Source: Pantoea coffeiphila
GTDB taxonomy: Bacteria; Pseudomonadota; Gammaproteobacteria; Enterobacterales; Enterobacteriaceae
Length of the DNA: 64,000 bases
Direction of reading: 5' to 3'
Assembly (NCBI RefSeq): GCF_016909495.1
Contig: NZ_JAFBFW010000007.1
Span: 124,001-188,000, forward strand
Within the stretch, counting starts at the first letter, position 1. Each line of letters begins with the position of its first letter. Positions 46,261-54,852 of the stretch are shown one piece after another. The notes below the pieces were generated by a model that was not told where the DNA came from, made no database searches, and saw only the letters and a program-made list of their open reading frames with translations. Both the position numbers and the translations under genes were made by a program.

Positions 46261-47190
46261 ATGAAGTCACGCCGACTGCCACCGCTTACCGCCATCCGCG
46301 CTTTTGATGCCGTTGCCCGCCACGCCAGCTTTAAACTGGCGGCAGAGGAAATTGGCGTGACGCCAACCGCTATCAGCCATCAAATCCGCGTACTGGAGGA
46401 GTCGCTCGGCCAGCGGCTGTTTATCCGCTCGGCGCGATCGGTCGCCCTGACTCCCGCCGGAGAGATCCTGTTTCGCGCCTCCGGCAACATCTTTGCTACT
46501 CTGCGCGAGGCCGTTGACACCCTTAGCGGGGCAGACCGATCGGCCGCGATGACGCTGAGCACCACCTCGAACTTTTTAACCAACTGGCTGGTGCCCCGCC
46601 TGCCGCAGCTGAACGCCGAGCTGCCGGAGCTGGAACTTCGTCTGCATAGCGGAACCGAGCTGGTGGATGTACGCGGTGATAAAGCCGACTGTGCGATTCG
46701 CTATAGTATGCGTCCGGACGATATGCTGGATAACACGCTGCTGTATGAGGATCGTTTTGTGCTGATAGCCAGCCCGACGCTGGGTATTAAACAGCCGAAA
46801 GACCTGATCGGGCAGACGCTGTTTCATATTGAAAATCGACTGATACCCACCCACGAACCCAGCTGGCAGCACTGGAAGGACGCTTTTGGCCCCGACGAGC
46901 TGTTAGTGAAGTCCGGTCTTCATTTTGATGATGAGATGCATGCGATTCAGGCGGCGATCGCCGGACAGGGCGTGTTGCTGGCCAGTGAACTGCTGGTGCA
47001 GCACGCTTTGGCGCAGAAGCTGCTGCATATTGCACTACCGGGCAGCCTGCCTGGCGGGAAATACTATTTTGTGACCAGTGCCGACAAGGCCGGGCGCGAC
47101 AATATCACGGCATTTAAACGCTGGTTGCAGCAGGAGTTTCTGCGGGTTGCACAGCGATCGGGGGCATTCACATCTACACTGACTGATTAA
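46261..47190 (+). CDS. LysR-family regulator (GcvA/AmpR-like) divergent from the DHA2 pump
   Basis: 309 residues from the ATG at 46261; earlier starts at 46210 and 46240 add residues without clear ribosome sites. Helix-turn-helix LPPLTAIRAFDAVARHASFKLAAEEIGVTPTAISHQIRVLEESLGQRLFIRSARSVALT is strong; the effector domain starts AAMTLSTTSNFLTNWLVPRLPQLNAELPEL. It probably controls the efflux pump through the palindrome upstream. Its 3' end overlaps the convergent AraC gene by 17 bases. Confidence 0.85.
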   Translation: MKSRRLPPLTAIRAFDAVARHASFKLAAEEIGVTPTAISHQIRVLEESLGQRLFIRSARSVALTPAGEILFRASGNIFATLREAVDTLSGADRSAAMTLSTTSNFLTNWLVPRLPQLNAELPELELRLHSGTELVDVRGDKADCAIRYSMRPDDMLDNTLLYEDRFVLIASPTLGIKQPKDLIGQTLFHIENRLIPTHEPSWQHWKDAFGPDELLVKSGLHFDDEMHAIQAAIAGQGVLLASELLVQHALAQKLLHIALPGSLPGGKYYFVTSADKAGRDNITAFKRWLQQEFLRVAQRSGAFTSTLTD

Positions 47191-48139
47191 AATTATCTCG
47201 CCACACCGTGGGTGGGACTTTATATTTATCGCGAAAGTTTTTACTAAAAATATATGAGCTGCTGAATCCGCAGCGCCAGGCAATCTGATCAATCCTGAGA
47301 TGGATATCGTTTTCCAGCAGTTCACGCGCTTTAATCAGGCGTGTTTCTTTAATCAATGCCATCACCGTAGTTCTTTGTTCTTTAAACGCGCGGTCCAGAC
47401 TGGAACGGGAATAGCGCAATCTCAGCGATATATGGTCGGGGGATAACGCCGGATTGGAATAATTCTGCGCGATATACGATCGGGCGGCATTATAAACGTG
47501 GCAAAGACTCCCGGTAGAAATCAGTCCGGTTTCCTTAGCGACATCCGCCAACATCAATAAGGCCATATCGTGCAGGCCATCAAGGATCAGCGAGGTTGAT
47601 TTCGCATTCAGCGAGGCGGAATGGCTGTGCAGCAGCATCATATGCGATTTCATAAATGCCATCAGGTGATGGTTTTCCATAGAAAGCATCGGGCCGGGCA
47701 GTTTACCGTCAAAAATCTCCTTAACGGCTTCAATATCCGGGATCAGATACAGCTGCCGCACGTCATCGCTGCGATAGGTGTAGTAATCATTGCGCTCGTG
47801 GACCATTAGCGAGCCGGACGTCACCTCCGTAGCGGTGGATTTCTGCCTGCCGCTGATGATTTGCGATCCTTCCAGTAAAAGCGAGAAGTACAGCGAAGAC
47901 TGTGCGGTTTTATGCGGATCGAAAACGGTAATATTTCGCGAGCCATAAGCGCTGCAAAAATCGCCCTTCGTGCCGGAAATGGTTTTATGCTGCGCGATAA
48001 TTTCTTCCGGGCGGCGATCGTCAACAACGTCAATGCCATAGCAGCTGATATTCTGCGATATCCGCAAATAGCGCTCATCCGGTGGAATATCCGCGGCGTC
48101 AAGTTCATGGGGAACATAGAGTTTTGTTGGTCTGGACAT
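47174..48139 (-). CDS. AraC-family regulator with AraC_binding_2-like N-terminus
   Basis: 321 residues. The N-terminal 200 residues form a cupin-like ligand domain (TVFDPHKTAQSSLYFSLLLEGSQIISGRQKST). The C-terminus has the double helix-turn-helix (LSPDHISLRLRYSRSSLDRAFKEQRTTVMALIKETRLIKARELL and RIDQIAWRCGFSSSYIFSKNFRDKYKVPPTVWRDNF). It is encoded downstream, on the same strand, of the amino-acid-type ABC importer and exported hydrolase and separated from the latter by a terminator. It overlaps the LysR gene by 17 bases, tail to tail. Confidence 0.85.
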   Translation of the reverse strand: MSRPTKLYVPHELDAADIPPDERYLRISQNISCYGIDVVDDRRPEEIIAQHKTISGTKGDFCSAYGSRNITVFDPHKTAQSSLYFSLLLEGSQIISGRQKSTATEVTSGSLMVHERNDYYTYRSDDVRQLYLIPDIEAVKEIFDGKLPGPMLSMENHHLMAFMKSHMMLLHSHSASLNAKSTSLILDGLHDMALLMLADVAKETGLISTGSLCHVYNAARSYIAQNYSNPALSPDHISLRLRYSRSSLDRAFKEQRTTVMALIKETRLIKARELLENDIHLRIDQIAWRCGFSSSYIFSKNFRDKYKVPPTVWRDNFNQSV

Positions 48140-48286
48140 CTTCTAAGGGCATCCTTTATTTTACGGCTAAGGCATTTTTATACACGATGTTGAGGATGCA
48201 GACCATTATTGAAAGGTAAATAAAAAGATAATGATTCCATTTTGCGCTATTAATCCCACTGTTTCACTATTTTTATAATTTATATT

Positions 48287-48317
48287 AATAAATTTCGGGG
48301 CTGAATACGCCCCGAAA
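48287..48317 (-). terminator. Terminator of the hydrolase-ABC importer operon
   Basis: TTTCGGGG and CCCCGAAA pair around a 9-base loop, 11 bases beyond the minus-strand stop at 48329, followed on that strand by TTTATTAAT. Confidence 0.7.
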
Positions 48318-48328
48318 GTTAATGTTAT

Positions 48329-49216
48329 TTACTTATAGTCAATGAAGTTAAGAATGGCCTGGTTAAATTCTTTCGGGGCCTGAATGAACGCGAAATGGCT
48401 GGTATTCGGCAGAATAAGCAGCCCTGCACCGGGAATGGTGTCGGCAATGTATTCCAGATGTTGGCGAACAATCGCTTCATCGCGGTCGCCGTCAACGATC
48501 AGTACCGGCGCGCTGATTTTCTTCAGATCGCTGTCGCTCCAGTTCGGCTGAGAGGCCCACATATGGCTAATCTGTTCCACAAAAGCGTCATACTGAGTCG
48601 GGGTTTTGGATAGCGTGCGGTACTCATTCCCCGCACGTTCGATGTAGCGGGCAAACACCGGGTTTTTCTCGGTATCCGGCTTCACGCCGCTGGTTTTGGT
48701 ATTAGGAGCAAAGGCGAAAATTTTACCGATTCGCGCCGGATAGCGAATTGCCAAATCGATGCCGATGATGCCGCCGTCGCTCCAGCCTACGATATCGGCT
48801 TTCTGGATCTTGAGCTCGTCCAGCAGCGCGACCACATCATCGCTCATCAGATCGTAGCTGTAGGGTCGGCTATCCCGCGTGCTGCGCCCGTGTCCACGAC
48901 TGTCTACCACAATGACCTGATGATGCTTTGCCAGCGCCGCAACTTGCTCACCCCAGTAATCTGAGTTCGCCAGCCCGCCGTGTAACAGTACTACCGGCGA
49001 GCCTTTGCCAGTCGTCGCGTAGTAGAGCTGGATACCGTTAATACTGGCATAGTGGGGTTTGAGCGCAGCGACCGGAGCAGGCGTATTCGGTAGCTGCTGC
49101 CAGCGCTCGCTCCAGGCGATGTGGGATGACGGCCCGGCGGCGATGGCGGCTGAGCTACCGCAAACGCCGGCCATTGAGAGCAGTCCGGCAATAAGCAACG
49201 TTTTATTCCTGCGCAT
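48329..49216 (-). CDS. Exported alpha/beta hydrolase (haloperoxidase/epoxide-hydrolase-like)
   Basis: 295 residues from the ATG at 49216 (GGAG nine bases upstream). A signal peptide (RRNKTLLIAGLLSMAGVCGSSAAIAA) predicts export to the periplasm. Catalytic Ser146 in GWSDGG, an acid at D244 or D246 (VDGDRDEA) and His274 (NTSHFAF) are in order. HGGLANSDYWGEQVAAL and VDSRGHGRSTRD are typical. It is the last gene of the transcript from the ABC importer, starting 49 bases after the binding-protein stop. It may release an amino-acid-like product for import; this is inferred from order. Confidence 0.82.
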   Translation of the reverse strand: MRRNKTLLIAGLLSMAGVCGSSAAIAAGPSSHIAWSERWQQLPNTPAPVAALKPHYASINGIQLYYATTGKGSPVVLLHGGLANSDYWGEQVAALAKHHQVIVVDSRGHGRSTRDSRPYSYDLMSDDVVALLDELKIQKADIVGWSDGGIIGIDLAIRYPARIGKIFAFAPNTKTSGVKPDTEKNPVFARYIERAGNEYRTLSKTPTQYDAFVEQISHMWASQPNWSDSDLKKISAPVLIVDGDRDEAIVRQHLEYIADTIPGAGLLILPNTSHFAFIQAPKEFNQAILNFIDYK

Positions 49217-49265
49217 AGTTTTATCTCCAGATACGATAAACGGGCTGAAATCGCCCGTCGGCACG

Positions 49266-50111
49266 TTATTCCCAGTCGGTATTCACCTTAACGTCGTTGG
49301 CATCAGGCAGCGCATACACGTCTTCGTTGTACCACTTGCGTGACAGCTCAGCGAGCGTGCCGTCTTTCTTCAGTGCGGCGAGTTCGCTGTCCACCGCTTT
49401 GATAAGCTTCGGATCGGCGTTCTTTTTATACAGATAAACGTTCGGGAACAGACCGACGGAATCTGAGGCTTTAAGATTCAGGTTTAGCGCTTTATTTAAC
49501 GCCAGCAGCGCGCCAATAGGATAGATTGCCGCATCGTATTCCCCGGAGGCCACCGCCTTAAAGATATCGGCAGCAGACTGCTCGCCGTTAGGCTGCAGGT
49601 TGATCTGCTGAGTGGGATGTTTTTGGTTGTAGTTATCGATCACCGTGTAGCGGGCATCTGAAGTGTGGATCGGCACCAGCTTTTTCTTGCCGCTCGCCAG
49701 ATCGCTCAGGTTATGAATATCGTTCTCGTTTTCCCGTACGATTAAACGCAGATCGCTGAGGCCGGAAGGTTCAGCAGACCAGGCGTACTTTGCCGCGCGC
49801 TCTTTGGTCAGATAAAAGTGGTCAGCAGCCAGCGTATAGGCCCCGGTCGATAATCCGACAATCATCGCATCGCGTGATACCGCGTTATAGTGGAACTTAT
49901 AGTCTTTCAGCCGCGCGTCCAGCACCTTTAACAGGTCACCGTCGTAGCCGGTGATGTTGTTATTATCATCAACGAAGCTGAACGGGAAACCGTTAGCATT
50001 GACGACCACCTCAACGGTTTCGGCATTCGGGCTTTTATCCACCGCCAGTACCGGGCTGATATTCAGCGCCAGCAGTATAGCGCTTGCCACCAGTAATTTA
50101 CTTTTCAACAT
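49266..50111 (-). CDS. Amino-acid-type ABC transporter periplasmic binding protein
   Basis: 281 residues with a signal peptide (LKSKLLVASAILLALNISPVLA, cleavage near 23). The SBP family 3 pattern is present: VVVNANGFPFSFVDDNNNITGYDGDLLKVLDARL, GLSTGAYTLAADHFYLTKERAAKYAWS and a lysine-rich KKLVPIHTSDARYTVIDNYN. Related proteins bind cystine, histidine or other polar amino acids. Its start overlaps the end of the upstream permease by 14 bases. The ligand is unknown; the neighbouring exported hydrolase makes an amide or ester derivative possible. Confidence 0.87.
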   Translation of the reverse strand: MLKSKLLVASAILLALNISPVLAVDKSPNAETVEVVVNANGFPFSFVDDNNNITGYDGDLLKVLDARLKDYKFHYNAVSRDAMIVGLSTGAYTLAADHFYLTKERAAKYAWSAEPSGLSDLRLIVRENENDIHNLSDLASGKKKLVPIHTSDARYTVIDNYNQKHPTQQINLQPNGEQSAADIFKAVASGEYDAAIYPIGALLALNKALNLNLKASDSVGLFPNVYLYKKNADPKLIKAVDSELAALKKDGTLAELSRKWYNEDVYALPDANDVKVNTDWE

Positions 50112-50850
50112 ATTTCCCCCAAAAAGAGTAAGACGGCACCACGTTATGCGCGTGGTTCTTCCATCGACGGCTAAGAAACAGCTCCAGGCTGCGCAGTGCC
50201 CTGGCGACCACCAGACAGAGCGCGATATAAATCACCAGCACCACGCAGTAAGCTTCGACATAGTGAAACCCGCGCGCGGCGGCGATATTGGCTTTCGCCA
50301 TCACATCAATCACCGTGATGGTGTAAACCAGCGACGTGTCCTTAATCAGATCGATAACCACGCTGGTGTAGTTGGGCAGGGCGGAAACGGCCGCCTGCGG
50401 CAGAATAATGCGGCGAAACTGAGTAAAGCCGGTCAGGCCAACTGACCAGGCTGCTTCACGCTGGCTTTTTTCTACCGCATTCCACGCCGAGCGAAAGGTC
50501 TCGGCGAAATAGGCGCTGAATACTACCGAAAAAGCGATAACCGCCGCGCTCAGCGGAGCCAGCTTGTAGCCATAAATCGGCTGTTGCGGGCTGCCAAACC
50601 ATGCGCTGGCTATCCACGGCCAGACGTAAAAGACGAAATAGAGCATCACCAGCATGGGGACCGATCGACCAAATGAGATCATTATCTGGGCGATAGAGTG
50701 CAGCACCGGTATCCGACGAATGATTACCCACGCCAGCAGGCCGCCTAAAAGCGTAGAGAACAACAGCGATAGCAGCGTAATTGCCAGCGTGATGGGCAAC
50801 GCACTGAGAATAAAAAAGGCGTTATTGCGAATAAATTCAACACTAAACAT
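50098..50850 (-). CDS. Amino-acid-type ABC transporter permease (HisM/TcyM-like)
   Basis: 250 residues, five to six helices; the coupling loop reads AVEKSQREAAWSVGLTGFTQFRRIILPQA. ITLAITLLSLLFSTLLGGLLAW near the start is typical of HisQ/GlnP-type permeases. Paired with the permease encoded 9 bases upstream. Likely forms the heterodimeric inner-membrane channel of the importer. Confidence 0.87.
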   Translation of the reverse strand: MFSVEFIRNNAFFILSALPITLAITLLSLLFSTLLGGLLAWVIIRRIPVLHSIAQIMISFGRSVPMLVMLYFVFYVWPWIASAWFGSPQQPIYGYKLAPLSAAVIAFSVVFSAYFAETFRSAWNAVEKSQREAAWSVGLTGFTQFRRIILPQAAVSALPNYTSVVIDLIKDTSLVYTITVIDVMAKANIAAARGFHYVEAYCVVLVIYIALCLVVARALRSLELFLSRRWKNHAHNVVPSYSFWGKYVEK

Positions 50851-50859
50851 CAGTGACGG

Positions 50860-51558
50860 TTACTCCAGTAAATAGTGATACTTTTTCTCTATCCGTGAGG
50901 TGAGATAAAAGATGATCAGGTTAAGTAACCAGTAAACAAGAATAACGCTAACAAACGCTGCTACCTGTTTAGCGCCATAACTGTTCTGCGAAATTTTTTG
51001 CGCACGGCCAAATATATCGACAATGCCGATAATATTAACCAGTGAGGTCATTTTAACCAGGTTGATTAATAAATTACCGAAATTGGGAATGGCAATAATT
51101 AAGCCCTGTGGAAAAATGACTCGCGCTATGCCGATCGAATAGGGAATATTCAGGCTTTTCAGCGCTTCTTTCTGCCCGATATCCACTGCTTCCCACGCGG
51201 AGCGCATCATCTCGGCAAAATACGGGCTGATGCCCACCGAGATCGCCAGAATCGCAAAGGCGGTATCGCTAATTAACGCGGCAGGAAGAGCCAGCGAAGA
51301 AAGTATCAGCTTGCCGCCAAAGAAAAACAGCAGGATCAGCAGCGCCAGCGGCGCACCGCGCAGCGCGTCGGTCACGGTTTTCACCATTATCCGCAATGCT
51401 GTGGAACGACTGTAGCCTGACACGGCGAGGATCAGGCCAAGACCCAGCCCCAGCAGCAGAGAGGCCAGCGTAATACCCAGCGTGACCGTCAGGTTTTCCA
51501 GCAGTTTAGGAACAATCAGCGTCAGGTCGGCCAACGTCATCAGCGAAGGTGCGGTCAT
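50860..51558 (-). CDS. Amino-acid-type ABC transporter permease (HisQ/TcyL-like)
   Basis: 232 residues. LLENLTVTLGITLASLLLGLGLGLILAVSGY and the coupling loop AVDIGQKEALKSLNIPYSIGIARVIFPQG fit HisQ-type permeases. It is 11 bases after the ATPase stop and 9 bases before the other permease, so all are in one transcript. Predicted inner membrane. Confidence 0.87.
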   Translation of the reverse strand: MTAPSLMTLADLTLIVPKLLENLTVTLGITLASLLLGLGLGLILAVSGYSRSTALRIMVKTVTDALRGAPLALLILLFFFGGKLILSSLALPAALISDTAFAILAISVGISPYFAEMMRSAWEAVDIGQKEALKSLNIPYSIGIARVIFPQGLIIAIPNFGNLLINLVKMTSLVNIIGIVDIFGRAQKISQNSYGAKQVAAFVSVILVYWLLNLIIFYLTSRIEKKYHYLLE

Positions 51559-51569
51559 TGATCGACTCC

Positions 51570-52310
51570 TTAGGCGTGATAACGCAGGCGAGCGAGGAAG
51601 GACTGCGTCCGCTGATGGCGGGCCGCACCAAAAATATGCTCCGGCGGACCCTGCTCAACGATTTCTCCCTGGTCCATAAATACCACGCGTGATGCAACCT
51701 GACGGGCAAACTCCATCTCATGGGTGACGATAATCATGGTTTGCCCGCGTGCCGCAATGTCCTGAATCAGCGACAGGATCTCACCGACTTTTTCCGGGTC
51801 CAGCGCGGAGGTCGGTTCGTCCAGCAGCAGCACGGCGGGCCGGATTGCCAGCGCGCGCGCAATGCCGATGCGCTGTTTCTGCCCGCCGGAAAGACTGTTA
51901 GGGTAGCTGTCTTTTTTGTGCAGCAGGCCTACCAGCTTCAACAACCGTTCAGCGGTGGCGATGGCTTCATGGCGCGGACGCTTTTGCGCGTAGATCAGAC
52001 CTTCGGTGATATTCTGTAGGGCGGTAAGATTATGAAAAAGATTCCAGGACTGGAATACCATCGCGGTTTTAGCACGCATCTTCTCAATGTCTTTCTTCGC
52101 GGCATGCTCACAGTCTACGGTAATATTATCAATGGTAATATTACCTGCGTCGGCAGGTTCAAGAAAATTGAGCGTGCGTAGCAGAGTGGTTTTTCCCGAA
52201 CCGCTTGGGCCAATAATACAAATTATCTCTCCTGCCTCAATAGAAAGTGACACACCTTTTAATATCCGTTCTCCGGAAAAGCTTTTCGTTATTTTCTCTA
52301 TGGCTATCAT
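51570..52310 (-). CDS. Amino-acid-type ABC transporter ATPase
   Basis: 246 residues. Walker A GPSGSGKTT (34-42), Q-loop FQSWNLF, signature LSGGQKQRIGIARAL, Walker B LLLDEPTSALDPE and H-loop VTHEMEFAR are complete. No C-terminal regulatory domain. First gene of the ABC-hydrolase operon, preceded by about 250 AT-rich bases (52311-52563) that must hold the promoter; no clear operator was found there. Confidence 0.9.
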   Translation of the reverse strand: MIAIEKITKSFSGERILKGVSLSIEAGEIICIIGPSGSGKTTLLRTLNFLEPADAGNITIDNITVDCEHAAKKDIEKMRAKTAMVFQSWNLFHNLTALQNITEGLIYAQKRPRHEAIATAERLLKLVGLLHKKDSYPNSLSGGQKQRIGIARALAIRPAVLLLDEPTSALDPEKVGEILSLIQDIAARGQTMIIVTHEMEFARQVASRVVFMDQGEIVEQGPPEHIFGAARHQRTQSFLARLRYHA

Positions 52311-52563
52311 ATTTTTTTCGCAGTAACCCGTCCCGTGAATCAGGGATTAAGAGTGATATTTGTGTTTTAAATATTGGCTCGAAAAGTGTTGGCGTTATTT
52401 AAAAATAATGGAGAGACGTTATCAGCAAGCTTCGCGGCAATCAATACGCGGGCTTGAGCTAATAAATCACAACATCATCATAAAAATTAATATAGTCAGG
52501 GTGAGAGGTGAGAGGAGGTTGTTGGCTTAACCGGGTCAGCCCGCTAAGGACCGACCCACGGTG

Positions 52564-53364
52564 TTATTCTGTGTAGCTGTGTTCCGCTGCGGGGAAGGAG
52601 CCATCCTTAACTGAAGAGACATAGCAAGCAATGGCTGCCTGAATCGTACCGCCATCCGCCATAAAGTTACGCACGAACTTCGGCACGCGGCCGCCAAGGC
52701 TCAGTCCCAGCATATCGTGAAGAACCAGCACCTGGCCGTCGGTATCCGGTCCGGCACCAATAACAATAACCGGTATATTGACCGCCAAAGCAATGGCCCT
52801 GCCAAGCGCTGCCGGCACGGCTTCAACAAGAATCATTGCTGCACCGGCTTTTTCCAGAGTCAGGGCGGTTTCAACCAGTGCGGCAGCCTGGTCCTGCCCG
52901 CGACCCTGAACTTTGAAGCCGCCCAGGACATTGACGGATTGCGGCGTCAGGCCGATATGGGCACATACCGGTACGCCATTTCTTGTCAGTTGGGTAATGG
53001 TTTCCGCCAGCCACTCACCCCCTTCCAGCTTCACCATCTGCGCACCTGCCTGCATCAACCTGCCACAGTTGTTGAGTGCGCGTTCGAGGGTGGCGCAGGT
53101 CATAAAGGAGAGGTCGGCGATAATAAAGCTGCCGCTGTTGCCGCGCTTCACGCTGGCAGTATGGTAAATCATGTCATCTATTGTGACCGGGAGCGTGCTG
53201 TCGTGTCCCTGGAGGATCATCCCCAGCGTATCACCAATCAGCAGCATATCCACACCGGCCTGAGCGGATGTGTGGGCGAAAGTGGCATCGTAGCAGGTCA
53301 GCATCGCGATTTTTTCGCCGCGCTGCTTCATGGATTTCAGTTGGCTGAGTGTGATATCAGGCAT
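52564..53364 (-). CDS. panB: 3-methyl-2-oxobutanoate hydroxymethyltransferase (PanB)
   Basis: 266 residues (E. coli PanB has 264). [50 protein letters not shown] and [23 protein letters not shown] are the two family blocks, with the metal and folate sites intact. It makes ketopantoate from ketoisovalerate and methylene-tetrahydrofolate for coenzyme A. Enterobacteria normally carry panB beside panC; here it stands alone behind a LysE-type exporter gene, so it may be a second copy. Confidence 0.9.
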   Translation of the reverse strand: MPDITLSQLKSMKQRGEKIAMLTCYDATFAHTSAQAGVDMLLIGDTLGMILQGHDSTLPVTIDDMIYHTASVKRGNSGSFIIADLSFMTCATLERALNNCGRLMQAGAQMVKLEGGEWLAETITQLTRNGVPVCAHIGLTPQSVNVLGGFKVQGRGQDQAAALVETALTLEKAGAAMILVEAVPAALGRAIALAVNIPVIVIGAGPDTDGQVLVLHDMLGLSLGGRVPKFVRNFMADGGTIQAAIACYVSSVKDGSFPAAEHSYTE

Positions 53365-53374
53365 AAATAGAGTC

Positions 53375-54001
53375 TCAATAAGTTATGCGAATAAGCTGTT
53401 CGGTAATCAAAATGAGCGCGATAACGATCATCAGTACGCCGGAGGTGCGGCTGACCAGCCGGGCGGCGTTGGGACGCGTCTGCAGTATGGCCCTTGAGCC
53501 GTAACCTACCAGCAGGTAAACCACTGAACAGCTGACAATATGCAGCAGGCCGAGTGCGGTCATCTGCACGGGTAAGGGCCACGATCCCTGCGGGTCGGTG
53601 AACTGCGGCAGCAGGGCGAGGAACAACAGAAACACCTTTGGGTTCAGGCCGCTGACGCACAAACCCCGCAGCGCCCACTGCCATCCGGAGCTGTGTTCTG
53701 CATCTGCCGCCACCGCAGGCACAGCGGGATGTCGCAGCATACCCATCCCCAGCCAGAGAAGATAACCCGCTCCCGCTACGGTAAGAACGGCCATTGCCGA
53801 ATGCATACTGGCGATAAGTGCGCCTGTGCCGATGGCCACAACGATCGTGGCGAGTAAATGCCCCGACAGCAGTCCTGCAATGGCGGGAATGATCGCCCGG
53901 CCACGTAAACCGGCGGAAATAGCGTAGGCCCAGTCTGCACCCGGCGTGATGATAAACAGTGCGGACACGGCCCAGAAGGCGATGAAGAGATGCAGGGACA
54001 T
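53375..54001 (-). CDS. LysE/RhtB-family amino-acid exporter
   Basis: 208 residues with six hydrophobic segments. [40 protein letters not shown] is the family signature start, and [20 protein letters not shown] is the conserved loop. It should export an amino acid or related metabolite. It is 10 bases upstream of panB on the same strand, and its divergent Lrp-type regulator probably controls both. A run of ten G lies 24-33 bases before its start. Confidence 0.85.
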   Translation of the reverse strand: MSLHLFIAFWAVSALFIITPGADWAYAISAGLRGRAIIPAIAGLLSGHLLATIVVAIGTGALIASMHSAMAVLTVAGAGYLLWLGMGMLRHPAVPAVAADAEHSSGWQWALRGLCVSGLNPKVFLLFLALLPQFTDPQGSWPLPVQMTALGLLHIVSCSVVYLLVGYGSRAILQTRPNAARLVSRTSGVLMIVIALILITEQLIRITY

Positions 54002-54024
54002 TTTTCTATCTCTCTGATTTAACA

Positions 54025-54034
54025 GGGGGGGGGG
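54025..54034. repeat. Homopolymer tract G10 in the LysE-Lrp control region
   Basis: Ten consecutive G on the plus strand (C10 in the direction of the exporter). It lies 24-33 bases before the exporter ATG, in its leader or promoter. Tracts of this length slip easily. Confidence 0.9.
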
Positions 54035-54229
54035 TTATGTTTTTACGGCGAATTAAGCGATGAATTTGAGCCGCGTGCACCGCGGTATTTTGCTTATTGC
54101 CTGAAAAGGGTTCATACAGCGTTGTTCTCGTCTGAAGATGAAGTCGGGAAGAAAAGATTATCCTTTCAGCGTTGAAATGTGCTTCCATACCTGTGGTTAC
54201 TTTCGGCCTTATTGGGTAAATTTTTCCAA

Positions 54230-54682
54230 ATGGACAGAATAGACAGGAAGATTCTTGCTGAGCTGCAATCAGACGGCCGGTTGTCATTAACCGATCTGGC
54301 CGACCGCGTAGGATTAAGCCTTTCCCCCTGCCATCGGCGGGTTCGTGCGCTGGAAGAATCCGGGGTCATAAGCGGCTACCGCGCCCACATTCAACCGGAA
54401 CGGCTGGGGCTGACCTTTTTTGCCATCGTTTTCGTGACGCTAAAAGAGGGCGATCGCCAGGCCGTTGCGGCGTTTGAGTCTGCGGTACAGCAGGTAAAGA
54501 ATGTGACGCTGGCACAGCGACTGTTCGGCGATCCGGATTACATCCTGCATGTGATTACTGAGGATTTGGAAGCCTTCCAGCGGCTCTATGATGAGCAGTT
54601 AAGCGGAATGCCGGGAGTCCGAAGACTGACTTCAACGCTGGTGATGAAGACAGTGGTAAAAGATGGGCCAATGCCGGTGTAG
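54230..54682 (+). CDS. Lrp/AsnC-family regulator
   Basis: 150 residues from the ATG at 54230; an upstream in-frame TTG-type start at 54179 is not supported. DRIDRKILAELQSDGRLSLTDLADRVGLSLSPCHRRVRALEESGVISGYRAHIQPERLG is a canonical AsnC helix-turn-helix, followed by the RAM ligand domain (VKNVTLAQRLFGDPDYILHVITEDLEAFQRLYDEQLSGMPGVRRLTSTLVMK). Divergent from the LysE-panB pair. It should sense an amino acid and induce the exporter. Confidence 0.88.
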   Translation: MDRIDRKILAELQSDGRLSLTDLADRVGLSLSPCHRRVRALEESGVISGYRAHIQPERLGLTFFAIVFVTLKEGDRQAVAAFESAVQQVKNVTLAQRLFGDPDYILHVITEDLEAFQRLYDEQLSGMPGVRRLTSTLVMKTVVKDGPMPV

Positions 54683-54852
54683 GCTAAAAATATAACGATG
54701 TTGAATAGAGGTCTGGTGTGAAAATCAACCTCTTTTACCCTATGGAATATATTATTATGGTACGGATCATGGTTACGCAGGCGCTGTGTCGTGCGTTGAG
54801 ATAAAAACTGATATTTTGCATTTAATATCGGTGAATCATCATAGGTGGCGAC

